The translations under genes were made by a program, and so were the position numbers. A DNA stretch of 64,000 nucleotides, taken from assembly GCA_023374025.1 (NCBI GenBank), contig SIJG01000015.1:1282697-1346696 (forward strand), given 5' to 3'. This document shows, one piece after another, positions 31,835 through 43,833 of this stretch. This DNA comes from Heterodera schachtii (taxonomy: Eukaryota > Nematoda > Chromadorea > Rhabditida > Heteroderidae). The first letter of the stretch is position 1; each line of letters begins with the position of its first letter. The notes under the pieces were generated by a model, which searched no databases, was not told the DNA's origin, and saw only the letters and a program-made list of their open reading frames with translations.

Positions 31835-32056
31835 GAAGGCTTGCCAGCATATGGTCAAAAGAAATTCGAAATGATCAAGAATTCATGATCAAACAATTTA
31901 TTTATCGATTATTTAATGTTGTTAGGCACAATAATACAATATGTACAATCAGAGCAGCAAATATCCGAGCGTGACAAGCAAATCAAAATATACATGGCGA
32001 TACATCCATACATAAAAATGATCGAATTTAAATCACATCCGTCCGATTGTTTGTGA
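31835..32056 (+). pseudogene. Broken copy of the 26667-26921 ORF
   Basis: Contains CGAAGGCTTGCCAGCATATGG and the same 3' end down to the stop. Small indels change the frame, so only short pieces of the other copy's protein can be read. Both copies are followed by the same GCCGCAATTCCCTCTCATTG. Confidence 0.45.
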
Positions 32057-32179
32057 GCCGCAATTCCCTCTCATTGTCATCTGCTGCTGCTGTTGGTCGT
32101 CGTTTTGCTATCTGAAAATGAATGAATTTTTTTTATTTGATCAGTCAGTGAAAAATAAAAATAAAATCATTTTCACCCC

Positions 32180-33421
32180 TCAATGGTCCGCCTCCGTTCG
32201 TTCGGCTGCCGTGGTAGTGCGAAAAATGTCCATCATTTCGGCAAGTCCTCCTTCTTCGGCCAAGTCCCGTGCCCGTTTGCCTTAAAAATGGAGGGGAAAT
32301 TTTGTAAATTAATCAATCTAAAATATGAAGTTGTGCCCACCGTCGGTGCCCACTTGGTCAGTGCTTGCGCCATTGGTCAGCAAATGTCGTGCCACTTCAG
32401 TCTTCCCGTTCTTCACCGCGTGCATCAGCGAGTTGTACCCTTCGGCGTCCGTGTGTTGGACTTCAGCGCCATGATCGATGAGATAAATCACTGAAAATAA
32501 AAAAAAGAAAATTAGATAAGTATGAAATTCGATTTTCCAATTGTTTCAACCCACCAACGTCCAGGCGTCCCTCTATGCTCGCGCCCATCAAAGGTGTCGT
32601 GCCATCGATTGCTTGCTGGTTGACTTCAGCTGCCCATTCCTCGACCAGCAGACGGCACACCTCCAAACTACCAGATTCGGCAGCTAGCATCAGTGCGAAA
32701 ACGCTTCCTGAAACGGGAACAAAAAATTATTGGTCAAAAATTCAGAAATTTGACAAATAACCACCGGAGTTGTCCAAGAGTCCAACGGTTGCACCGTGGG
32801 CGAGCAAGTAGCGCGCAAAGTCCACCTTAACAAATAGGAAAATATGTATCCCCAAAAAAAGAGACAAATTTTTTGCCTACCCTTCCAGAGTTGGCAGCGA
32901 TCATCAACATGGTGATTCCTTCTTGGCCACCCGGCATGTCAACGCTGGCTCCTCTCTCGACGAACATTCTTGCTGAAAAAATAATGTGGTCATAGTTAAA
33001 CACACAACGACGATCATTTTGGACGCTATTCCATTACCCATAATCTCCACAAAGTCGACGAACTGCTCCTGGTTGAATGACTCGATCAGAATGGAAATCT
33101 CGCGCACTGCGTCTTCGTTTCCCTGGCCGATGGACATGATGAGTTGGCGAACACGTTGCTCCAAATCAACGGCTTCATCACCACCACCAGCGGCAGCAGC
33201 AGAAGGAGGAGGCGGAGGAGTGTCAGCCTTAATTGAAATGGGAGGAAAATTTTAAAAAAAACGCCGGAAAAAAGAGAAATTGCTGAAACTTTTACCATTG
33301 CCGTGGAAGGGCAATTGAAAGTGGCAGCAGTTGGACGACAGAAAGGAGGGAAAGGAAAAGTGTGAATCGGACGAAATGTCGACGAGTAACGGTGAAAGTG
33401 TTTAAAAATCTCATTGTTCAT
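32180..33421 (-). CDS. Ankyrin-repeat protein (seven exons)
   Basis: Exons 33421-33296, 33227-33038, 32972-32881, 32825-32762, 32707-32555, 32490-32341, 32280-32180; all phases agree, 291 residues. Ankyrin repeats are clear: VERGASVDMPGGQEGITML, VDFARYLLAHGATV, FALMLAAESGSLEVCRLL, TTPLMGASIEGRLDVVIYL, YNSLMHAVKNGKTEVARHL, then ARDLAEEGGLAEMMDIF. The N-terminal part has a Pro/Ala/Gly linker. Starting at the ATG directly before the first donor (33298) would give a 250-residue cytosolic protein beginning MADTPPPP. In exon 1 another frame, from 33414, reads like a signal peptide (FTLFLSLLSVVQLLPLSI) but does not splice in frame. Likely role: protein-protein scaffold. The partner is unknown. Confidence 0.8.
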
Positions 33422-33557
33422 TCCTTTTATACACACCCAAAATGACCCGTGTCAAAAATTATTTTGAATTCATGGTATAAAAGGGATTGTTTTGCTCATG
33501 AAATGTCACAATTTTTTGCTAAACTTCCCGATCAGTTACCCGCAACATCCGCCGAAG

Positions 33558-33696
33558 ATGCGATTTATCACTAACATTTTAACCCAAATGGTAAATCCCG
33601 TCGTGTTCACCATTCATTCATCATGCTTCTCCACCCTTTTTATTTCAGCTGATATTTCGCATCAATCCCAAGCGGTACAATGAGAGGGTTCATTAA
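33558..33696 (+). CDS. Possible tiny two-exon gene (26 residues)
   Basis: Exons 33558-33590 and 33649-33696 with a GTAAAT donor and TATTTCAG acceptor, phase 0. The product is MRFITNILTQM joined to LIFRINPKRYNERVH. Good splice sites and a start 137 bases from the divergent ankyrin gene suggest a shared bidirectional promoter. It may be a small mitochondrial or ribosomal-type protein, but I cannot assign it, and 26 residues is very short. Confidence 0.3.
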
Positions 33697-34699
33697 ATTT
33701 TTTGTTCAAAAAAACAGTGCATTCGGTTTGATGAATTTTACTTGGGTAGGTCTTTGTCAAAGGAACCTTGATTCGTTGTACATATTTTATGAGACCTGAT
33801 CAAATATTTATGAGTGTGATGGCATTTTACGAGTCCAATCAAACTGAAAAACTATCAAAGACCAAATTGGAATTGCTTAATTTATGCCGCTTTCGGCTCT
33901 TATGCAGTTAGGGCCCACAAGAACGAACGGTAGAATTGACTTGTGACGTGCCGATGTGCGTTTATATGTATGAGGAGATTTGATTGACCGATGTTATATT
34001 CGCTGTTGTACAGTACTATTTGCATATGTGCTCATTCAAAATTCTCTAATATTCCTTATAAAACCCAACAAAATTTTTGCTAAATTGGGAGGTTATAATA
34101 AGCATGAAAAACGCATTTCTAACTTGGTTTGAGGCTTCTAATTGACCCCTTTCATATCTCACAAATCAGTGGAAAGTTTGTGAAACAGAAATTTGGTTCA
34201 CCAACTTAAGGATTTAAAAAACAAAAATGTTTTTAATTGTCGAAAAATTGCACTACCTAATTTAAAAGCATAATAAATTGAATCAAGCTAGGAATCCAAA
34301 GTTTTTTAACGGATATCCACTCAATTAACTATGCTTATTTTGCTAAACTCATTATAATTCATTATATATCAATGTCATACATATGTATTATTTGTATCAC
34401 ATTACGTCTTGGTCTGTTCAAAACATAAAATTTATATTAAATAGAATAATACGGGTTCTTGCTATTTAGGGCACAAATAAGCCGGGGATTCAGGCTAAGT
34501 CCAAACAGAAACTGATACACGTCTAACCCTACGTTTAAACAGCTGTAAGAATTTTTTACAACTCAAAATTGAGTTATTGAATGAGATAAATTTACTCTAT
34601 CAAAGAAATGAAAAAAGTAAAAATGCATTTGTTAAAAATTTGAATTTCCGATCACTTCCCTAAGCGCATTAATCAATCGGCCAATCAGTGAATTGTTGC
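33697..34699. other. Intergenic, no gene seen
   Basis: About 1 kb of AT-rich DNA downstream of the zinc-finger gene (minus strand). No ligand-binding-domain-like exon is visible in any frame here. Confidence 0.4.
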
Positions 34700-36145
34700 T
34701 TAATTGCGCTGCTGCTGATTTTGCTGGTAAATTAACACTTCTTCCGTCCGCATAATTGCGCTTCTCTTCCGCTGCTCCAACCACGCCAAAAACTGTGCGT
34801 GGCTTTCGTTCTGTTCCGCGTTGACCATCTTCGGGTCCATGCCGGCCATAAGACATTTTTCCAGGCGACACCCGCGGCATCGGATCCCTTCTGAAACATT
34901 TAATTTATTTCAGTTAATTAAGAGTATTATTTTATTAAATTTTAAAATTGAAAAATTAAAATTTTCTCACCTTCGTTAATTTGACATTTTTGGTCTCCGA
35001 AACAAGTGAAGCGAATTTGCTTAGCAACAGAACGGCGGAAGAACTGTTTGCAGCCTAAAAATTGTTTTTTTTTTTCATTCAATTTAATGAACATTGGAAA
35101 ATGGTTTTGGGAAGAAATTCTTATTTTAAATTCTGTTTAAATTAATGCGAAATTTAATCAATTTTTATAGAGAATTCAAAAATGGACTTCAAAATGACAA
35201 TTAAGCAGCAATAAAACGGATTCTTTAGTTTATAGATAGTACAAATTAAAAATAAAAACCGTATTTAAGATTTTTTTTCCAAACAATAAAAAGATAAACT
35301 ATAATAATCAACTCAGAAAAAAGCAATTAAAATAAGAAAAACCAATTTATATTTAATTTTCTTTTACAAATTGACCGAATTTTTATTTTAAAGAATTAAA
35401 TTGTAGTTATATTATGAATGCAATTCCGAAACGCAAAATAATTTTGGAACTAGGAAATCGGAATAAAGTTTTTAAATTTCCAAAAACTTTTCTTGTGTAT
35501 AAAATTTAGTGTTGAAATTTAAAATTTTTAACAATTTGTCATATTTAAAAATTCTTGAAAATATCTTTTATTCTTGAAGAGTGATTGATTGAATCAAAGC
35601 GAAAGCTGAAGAAAGCCTGAAGCTTATTTGTTAGCCATTAATCCTTCCCACTTTTTCTGTAACCGCTTTAATTATTATGAACTTTGTGGGCTTTTTGCCC
35701 ATTGTTCCGTCCTTCCCCCTTCCTCCCCAAGCCGCTCACTTTCGCAACATTTGGCCCCGTAGTAACAGTACTGACTGTGCCGTCCGCAAACCCGGCACCC
35801 GGTAAGCCTCCGTCTCGGTCGTGCTAATATTTTTTGCCATTCCTCTGCCAAATTGGTGCCTTCCACCAATTTTGTCATGCCATCAGTGTTCTGCCGAGTT
35901 TCAACCGTGCCAATCTGCTGTTGTTGTTGTTGGATTCGGCTGTTTTGCCAATTCGGCGCACAGCCACCGATTGGCATTGGCAAATTTGGCGATTGATTTT
36001 GTGCCGAATTTTCCATCAAATGGCCAATCACTGTGAGGTTGCCCCGTTGCGGACCCAACAGAACGCGCTGAATGAATTCCCTCTCCATTCTGAGGGCATT
36101 TTCCAATGCTTCGGGCAAGCAATTTGGCGTTGGCGAAATATTCAT
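34700..36145 (-). CDS. Nuclear hormone receptor-type zinc-finger protein without ligand-binding domain
   Basis: Exons 36145-35740, 35054-34971 and 34890-34700 join in frame to 226 residues. Finger 1 is CRVC-x13-CESC across the first junction, followed by KQFFRRSV, the classical recognition helix region. Finger 2 is C-x5-C (CFGDQKC), then eight residues, then CRGC, followed by RLEKCLMAGM. Typical receptors have nine residues in the last gap, so this finger is one shorter. The N-terminal 110 residues are unusual for length and contain a Gln run. Only about 55 residues follow the DNA-binding domain before TAA, with a Gln-rich end, and no ligand-binding domain is seen. It is probably a nuclear DNA-binding regulator of the nematode-expanded receptor type. 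Either the gene is naturally short, as in NHR-like proteins lacking the domain, or the 3' exons are lost. Confidence 0.8.
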
Positions 36146-38772
36146 TTATGCAAAATAATAAAATAATTATTTAAATTATGTAAATAATAAATACTATTTA
36201 ATTTATGAAAAGTGAAAATAAATTTAAAGAGAGAAACAATTTTACTTTTATGTATTTATCTAAAATGAAATAAGTAATATTTCTGATATTTGTGAATAAA
36301 ATTCTAAACTATATGAATAAAATAATCAATGCGTGGGCAATGGAAATCGGAAAAAAGGAAAAGCCACGCAAAAGCATCAGTAAAATCAATGTACTGGAAA
36401 ATAATATATTCATAATTGGTTTTGCTTATTTATAAAATAAAAAAAGAGAAAATTTAAAAATAATGAGAAATTAAAGTTTTTGGTTTTTCGAAATTTATTT
36501 TTTTTACTTCGCATTTCTTTTTTGTTCCCTGACTTTTTTGACTTTTTTGTCGACTTTTTGGAGATTTTTCGTGGCTTAATTCCCAGTCCTATTTAATTAT
36601 TAATCCCTTTTCTTTGGCATTTCCATCCCTTCTCAAAAGGCTTTCTTTAATCGCTTCTTCTTCTTTTCTTCTTCTTCTTCTTCACTTCGATTTTCCCCTT
36701 CTTTTCCAATTGCGCTTTGCCTTATCTTTTATCCCATCGATATTTTCTACTTTTTGTTAGCTTTTCCCAATTTGCGATGGGATTTTCGTTTTCTATTCGC
36801 TTTCTACTTTCGCTTTTTACCTTTCACTTTTTAGCCCCTTTTCACATTTTTCCCCTTTTTTTTAATTTAAAAATTTTTGGATATGAAAGTCATTTCTAGG
36901 ATAATGTGGCGCTTATCATGAATATGACCTTAATTTTCAAATTATCGGACCCCAAACCCGAATTCCCGGTTGAAAACTCAAAAAATGGACAAAATTTGGC
37001 CATTATAACCTTTGGGAAGATAAAACCTGGACAAATTTTTTATCATTCAAGAGCTCTTGATGAGCTGTGTCTAAAAATCATAAAAAGAAATCAAACCGAA
37101 GCAATCTGAGCGTGAGACAACTGAGTCCCGTGAAAAACTTCAGTGCCAGAGAAATATTCTTCCGGAGCCCGGAGTCTCGCCCCACCTGCTGGCCGCCGTA
37201 GTCGTTTGCACGCTGGTTTTTAGCGCAATAGGCAAATTAAATTTTCGAAATTTGTGTTATTTTGGCCATTTGTTCGAATGTATTTTTAAAAAAATCCCAA
37301 AAACTCGATCTTTAGGGATGTATTTTCGCTTTTTTTTGGTTTCTCTTGTGAAAATTTCCAAAAAATGATCAAAATATGCCTTAAAAGCCCAGAAATGGAA
37401 AAATAGACAATTATATTCACTAAAAATTTACAACAAATCAAAAAAATCTATTTTTGAGCCCATTTCTTATAGCATATGCGCAGAAAAAATATGCAAAAGC
37501 ATATTGAACCCTAATCATATGGAAAAATCAAAATTATATTTTTGAAAAAACGAAACAAATTGATGAACAAAATTTTACCGTTTACTTTTCACCTTTCGCC
37601 ATTTTTAAAATGATTCGCAAAATCGCAACATCTCAATAAAGTTGTATTAAAAAAGGCCGAAGTGCCAGAAGACGTTGACAATTACTATTATGCTTAAAGA
37701 TCTCAAAAATTTTCAATGAGACACAAAAAGTTAGTGTTGAAAATTTGATAATAAATTTTTTTTTTTTTTTTTTACTATAATTTATTTTATTTATTAGTTA
37801 GCAAAATATATTTAAAAAGAATATTTATTTTCTAAGCAAAACAATTCATTGCTAAAAATTTTTAAAATTTTCCAATGTCCTTTTCATTTGAATCTCAATC
37901 GATTGTTGTCTTAATTAGCAAAATTGCTGATTTGGATTTTGCTTTTTACTTTAAACTAGAATAGCACGGTGTCAGTAATTTTCACTTTAACCGGTACCGG
38001 TAATTTTCTGAGGTCTAAAATTTTTGACAAATTTTTGTCAGCACTTTCGTTAAATGTCTATTTTTTTTTAATTTCATAATTTTGAGAATTTTTCTAGTTT
38101 TTTAATTAATAGACGATCTGTTTTTCTTTTCACAGCATTGAGACTTATTTTATCAAAAAAAAAAACTTTTGGGTTGGGGACAGGGGGGGGGGGGGGGATT
38201 TTGGGCCCGGCGGTGCCAATAGGCGCCGCCGGAGAAAATTTTCAAAAAGATGAATGCACTTTTATCAGATTTGTCCAAAAAAATGAACAAAGATTGCTAA
38301 TTTTTGGCGAATTTTAATTATTTAGCAAATTTTTATCAAACCTTTCTAATTTTTCAAAAAATTTACGAAATTCTAAGGAAATTTGCGTGATGAAGGTCTT
38401 GGAAGGGGTAGGAAGAAAAAATTCAAATTTTTCATAAGGAACACAATTTTCCCTGCGCAATTTATTAAGAGATTTTCATCAAAAATTAATATCAAAATAA
38501 ATGAAATGTTTTATAAAATTGGCCAAATGTTCTATATTTTAATAAAATTTCCTTTCCCTTTTCTCAAATTTTCATGAATAATTTTCTCGGTTTTCTTTTC
38601 CTATTCTAACAACGCAAAATCAGTGAATACATTTATAAAATTGTGAAATGATAAAATGCAATTTGTAAAAATATGGAAAACAACAACAACCCCAGGTGTA
38701 CTGTACTTAAAACTCAGAATTTTTAAAAATGCATAAAAATTTTGTCGATCTCAAAACAATTTGCCCCTTTTT
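36146..38772. repeat. Gene-poor, repeat-rich interval
   Basis: No supported gene. Contains a TTC/CTT tract (about 36655-36690), and a copy of the foldback family end (GGCGCTTATCATGAATATGACC at 36910, then GAGCCCGGAGTCTCGCC at about 37155) related to 52.1-53.1 kb. It also has a run of 22 T near 37740, a run of 15 G at about 38183, and a good copy of the CCGGCGGTGCC...GGCGCCGCCGG repeat at 38207-38232. Confidence 0.5.
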
Positions 38773-41621
38773 TCAATTTGTCGTGTTTAAAAACGGAGAA
38801 TTCCAATTGCCTTTGATCACTTTTTGTTCGATCACTTCCTTCGCTTTTTTGGCCATTTTTTCCATGATTTTGTCAAAAATTTCTCTTGCCTTCGTTTCCT
38901 CCCAAATTTCCGCCGCTTCTCTGTTTTGTTTATTAATTTCTGCATAAAAATCTTTTAAATGTGTGTTTTCACGCTTTTTTCGCATCAAATATAGCATGAA
39001 TTTGCATTTTTTACCTCCTTTTTTGTGGATTCGTTCTTTTGCTTTGATGTCCTCCTTTTTCTCTTCCGTTGATTTTTTTTCAACTTTTTTGCCCATTTTT
39101 TCATTCGTTTTTCTTTTAACTTTTTTTGTAATTTTATCGGGAAATATTTTTGCACTTTGTTCTTTGCTTCTCTGATCCAATTCTATGGCACTTTGTACTT
39201 TAATTCTTTTCTCCGGTTTTTGGCACTTTTTGCTTCCATTTTTTCCTTCGATTCTTTGGCATTTTGTCCTTTTATTGTTTCCCCCAGCTTTTTGGCACCA
39301 TTTTTGGGGCTATTTTTGTTCGATTTTTCGTCTTTTAATAATTTTGAAGTTTGACTTTCTTCGCTTCCATTTTCCTCTTTCACCTCCTCCTCCTCCTCCG
39401 CCTCCTCTTTCTCCTCCTCATTTATTTTATAGTCCAATTCCTCCTCATTTAGCAGCTTCGGTCCATTTGAATTTTTGAATAAATTTTTCAATTTATATTT
39501 ATTTTCTTCACTGAGTTTTGAATCAAAAAAGAAAATGGATATTTTGTTCAGCTCATAAGCGGCATCGATCAAAGACAAAAGTTGTTTACGAATCTGAAAT
39601 TTCGGCTTTGTCGTGGAAAAGTGATTTTGCATCCACGGAGGGAAAGAAACTTAAAAGAAAAATTATTAAAATTAAAAAAAAATATGAAAATTTTATTTTT
39701 ATTTTTATTATAAACCTTCAGCGTACAATCTGAACAAATATTCGTACAGAATGTGTGCATATTTTCGATATTTTTGGCATTCTTTCCGTCCGTTTTCTTC
39801 ATTAATTTCCTTCACAATTTTGGCACATTTCCAATTCTTTCTCATTAAATGCAAAATGCCAAGGTGCATTTCGTAAAAGTAAGAGCAAAAACTAAAATTC
39901 GAAAATAGCTTTTTAGTAGCTAAACAACGAACACCAAAAGATTTCTTTAGTCACGCCAAATTTTGTAAATATATGGGGGTGGTCGGATTTAAACTATCGG
40001 ACCCGGGAATGGCAAATGCCATAAAAATATGCAATTCATCCTCACGTTCACCCTTTCCGCCCCGCGGTCTGAGCCAAATTCGAAACATCCATCCGTTGTT
40101 ACTTTTTGGTTTTGTTCGAAATTTTAAAAATTTTACGACTCAATTAGCCAAACAAAAAAAAATAAAAAAATACCGTCAAAATATAACTTTTCGAGATTTT
40201 CAAGCTTAATTCGTTTATAACTAATTCGATCGCTTGGTGATGCCTTATGATAGCTTTTAGCTTATTGTGCTTTCATTGATTTGAAAATTTATTGAATTTA
40301 GCCAACAAAAATCATACCGTTGATCCGTCCACTGAAAGTGATCATTCTCACAAATTCCATCATTTTTCAATTGCCTTTCTTTGCTCGGCCCATTGCTTTT
40401 CAATGATTCGCTATGCAATTGCTTTCTTTTATTTCTTTTGGCCAATTCTGTGATAAAATTCAGTAACAATTTGTCTTCTACAATGTTTTTCATTTGAAAT
40501 TCGAATTTTTTGCCAAATTTTTCGTGTGAATTGTCGCCCAATTGTCCAATTGAAATGTAATACCCAACTTCATTCATATTCAACAAAATTGGCTCGTAAT
40601 GTTTGGCAAGAAATGTCTCAAATTTGAATTTTTTCCCCCCGGCCAAATTGCGAATTGAAAAAGAATTTCATAATTTCCCCCAAATTCTTAATGACATCAA
40701 TTAAACTTGCATAAATTTCTTCATTTTCTTGCTTTTTCAGCTTAAAAATCGGCTTCATTGCGGGAATACCGGAGAACAAACGGAATAAATATTCACACAA
40801 AATGTCCAAATATTTTCGATATTCTTGGCATTTAAGCTGCCCAAATTCGTCAAATTCCTTGCCAATTTTGGCACAGTGCCAATTCATTCTCAAATAATAC
40901 ACGGCTCCAAAAGCTGTTTCGTAATTTTGTGCCAACTTTTGCTGTATGAAGCCATATGGGTCATTTACCACTAGGGTGAAAAGTGGGCCCGAATTAGATG
41001 CCGAATTTGCTGCCGAATTCGGCTGTTCCCTAACAAATGCCGCAAATTGCTGATCAACATGCATTGCTTTTAATTTGTGATCAAAATTTATGAACTTTGG
41101 CACTTTCAAATGGGCGGGTATTGGGGCAATTGGCGAGTTTTTCGCGTTTTCCAACAGCTCTTTTTTCAGCTTTGGCTTGAAGTACACCATGAACAGCTTC
41201 TTCAATTTGGACTCGAAGCTTGTGGCGAATTCCGTGTCGAAAAAAAACTTCCGAATTCGCTCCAAACTGTTCACCACCTCGGCCAATGTGCCGACCTTTT
41301 CAAATTTTTGCTTTTTAAGCACGAAAATTGGCTTCACCGCGGGAAAATCCGCGTACACACGGAACAAATAGTCGTACAATGAGTGCGCGAAGTTGCTATA
41401 CTTTTTGCATTTTTTTCCTTTCATTTTTTAATCCGATTGCATTTCCAATCCCATCGCATCGAATGAAGCGCGGCGAGGAGGACTTCAAACTTTTGGGCCA
41501 ACACTTCCTTTTTCTGGCCCAGAAGCAGCACTTCTTCGGTGTAAAATTTGTCAAAGCTTTTCCACCCCTTCAGAAAGGCGAGAAAAGCATTGTCGTCAAT
41601 CTGTGAATTTGTGAAAAACAA
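38773..41621 (-). pseudogene. Three-repeat unknown protein with Lys/Glu-rich tail; frameshifted
   Basis: Minus-strand frames 41621-41421, 41424-40618, 40646-40257, then an exon near 39870-39735 spliced to 39632-39183, then 39180-38773. An unrecognised domain of about 90 residues occurs three times: YSNFAHSLYDYLFRVYADF then KPIFVLKKQ; YLDILCEYLFRLFSGIPAM then KPIFKLKKQ; YAHILYEYLFRLYAE then KPKFQIRKQ. Each is followed by ...FFF(D/N)... and KLK. Each unit begins with a W-x-C-x-x-I segment (NWHCAKI, DWKCNRI, NWKCAKI). The C-terminal part is KE-rich. Frame breaks fall in an A6 run (about 41425) and a G6/A6 run (about 40640), and another near 39185. Whether these are real or base-call errors cannot be told here. 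If they are errors, this is one long intracellular gene. Confidence 0.5.
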
Positions 41622-42011
41622 TGCTTAGTGTGCCGAATAAATTTTGCCGGTTTTTGAATTTTACATTTTTGAGAAACTCCGAACCAAAAAAAAACTCGGA
41701 AATTCCGCCGGTCCCACCTCAGGTCTCTTCATACATCAAACCCCAGTAATTTCTAAACATGAACAACTAACCCTTTCGCCCACCGATTTCGTGGCGACGT
41801 GTAAAGTTTGAACATTATAAAATCAATTTAAATTTAAAATAAAAATTAACAATTTGCTCAATTATTACTCTATGCTTTTGTCCTTAATCGTCATTAGCTG
41901 TCCTTATTGGTGTTCATTTCATTTTTAAAACTCTTATTATTATTCCAAAATTTGGTGCCAATTTCCCCCGTGGGAATGGTTTTTGACTAACTAATGACAC
42001 GGCACCCTACA
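41622..42011. other. Intergenic
   Basis: Ahead of 41621 a TTCACAG acceptor suggests that the start of the three-repeat gene lies further upstream. No earlier exon could be identified. Confidence 0.3.
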
Positions 42012-42099
42012 GAACTTGGGAAGTGAGAAGCAGCAAACTTACCGACACTGATGAAGAAGCATTTGCATTTGAAATTGACGGAAAGGAAAAGGAGTAAAA
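42012..42099 (+). CDS. Possible last exon of an unidentified gene
   Basis: After a CCCTACAG acceptor the frame reads TWEVRSSKLTDTDEEAF, then EIDGKEKE and TAA. Codon use is gene-like and the splice site is good. No upstream exon was found. The product is unknown. Confidence 0.3.
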
Positions 42100-43833
42100 A
42101 AGCCGAGCAAAAATACCGAAAATAAAATATTTCATTGGTATTTTAAAAAAATGGAGAAATTGTTGTTTTATTTTAGCATTACTGGAAAATTAAATAAAAT
42201 AAAGCAATGGAAAAAGCAAATGCATCCATTTTATTGGAATTCAATAAGAGTGACGTGCAAATTCGTTCATTGCTGCCCAATTTTATAAGCCTTAATTCAC
42301 AATTGAGCAAAAAAATAATCAAAATCGTAAAGAGGTAGAAAAAAGAAGCTGATTTAAGGCCAGGGTTACAAGCAGCATTTGACCGACAAAAAATTCAGCA
42401 TTTAAAATTTTTTTATTCCAAATGAGATTTTTGCGGCGTGCTTTTTCCGAAAAATTTTTTGGGAACATGAAGCCGGCGGCGCCATTGGTTCCTGTACGAA
42501 TTCAATCCTTAAATAAAAATCTTAAAATAAATTGTTGAATTTATTCGGCAAACTCCTTTGATCAGTAAAAAATTTTTTGAAATTTGTTATTACGAAAATT
42601 TTGTTTTTTGAGGAATGTTCGTTTTTTTTTTTTTGATTTTTACCCCTTTACGCATTTAAGAAATTCCCTGGTAGAAGTAGAAACAGCTTAACGCCTTTTT
42701 GAATTTTCTTTTGAGTTCATTCGTCTGCCAATTCTTACCGTCTTTTTTTCTTACATTCTTTCGGCACCGTTGTTACCGTATTCTCTTTAACATCGGAAAC
42801 TCCGTTGGAATGGTACGGTAGAGTTGGGACATTGGAACAGTACCATTGCAAGGACATTGGCATTTGGTATTGCTGAGAAATATTTTAAAACACTTTAGCA
42901 TTAAAATAAATAAAAATAATACCATTTATATTTTGGGAATAAAAAAATATTATTATATCTTTAAAAATGATTTTTAATGAAGTGTTTTTTATTCGACAAT
43001 TTGAGCACTGATTCACCCATCACCTTCTCCATTCACTTGCCAAAATGTGGTGAGTTGTTGAAAAAATAGAGTTGAAAATGTGCTGTTAAATTGGCCGACG
43101 CGGCGGCGGAGGCGGCGAATTCTCTTTTAAGCGATGCGCCAGGCGGGCGAATGCCATCGGCGCCACTTTTTGTGGCCAAAACAAATTTATGATTGGCCGA
43201 GGGGGGGGGGGGGGGCGATTGATGACAAACGACACGACGACTGCTGAGGAGGAGGACGAATGATGATGAGGAGGAGGACGATTATCTGGCCAAATTCCCT
43301 TGGCCAGAAGCCGAGCATCAAAAGATTAGCAATTAACGGTCCTCCACACCCCCCCCCCCCTTTTGCTTCTGCTGCCTTGGCCCACTCGCCATCGCATCCC
43401 TTTGCTTTGATTGACCATATGCCGCGCCGCTCGAAATTTTGGCGCAATTTTTTGGAGTTGTTGCAATTTGTTTAAGCTATTGTAGAAAGAGAATGGATGA
43501 GAAACAATTGACGAACAATTACTTATTCTTTGGCAATTAAAAATGCCAACTTCATTCAAATGAGTGACCATTTTATAAAATAATACATCCGCCCCCTTAA
43601 AGATTATCGTGAAAGGAACGAAATTAAACAAATTTTGCATAAGCTTCCTGCCTGAATTGTCGTCTAAACAAGGGTAAAGAAGCTTAAAAACAAGCTTAAA
43701 AGAAACAGGAAATTTTCGACATGGCAACAAAGTAAAAATTCTCTACTGCTCAATTTGTCATTAAATTTCGCGTCTCCGTGAAAGAATAACGGTGCATTAT
43801 TTATACATTTTGGCATTTTTGGAGGATTTAAAG
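42100..43833. other. No firm gene; GC-rich patch
   Basis: 42470 has a partial GCCGGCGGCGCC repeat. 43080-43450 is unusually GC-rich (GACGCGGCGGCGGAGGCGG), with runs of 14 G (about 43200) and 10 C (about 43350). A 134-codon minus-strand frame at 43326-43730 has no features of a protein family. The patch could be a promoter-like or pseudogene region. Confidence 0.35.

Noticed and set aside
38160..38200. Long G run (15 G) as a possible functional G-tract
   Set aside because: Similar mononucleotide runs at 43200, 43350 and 61640 look like simple slippage and may be of uncertain length in the assembly.
43326..43730. 134-codon minus-strand frame in the GC-rich patch
   Set aside because: Crosses homopolymer C and has no signal, domain or splice support.
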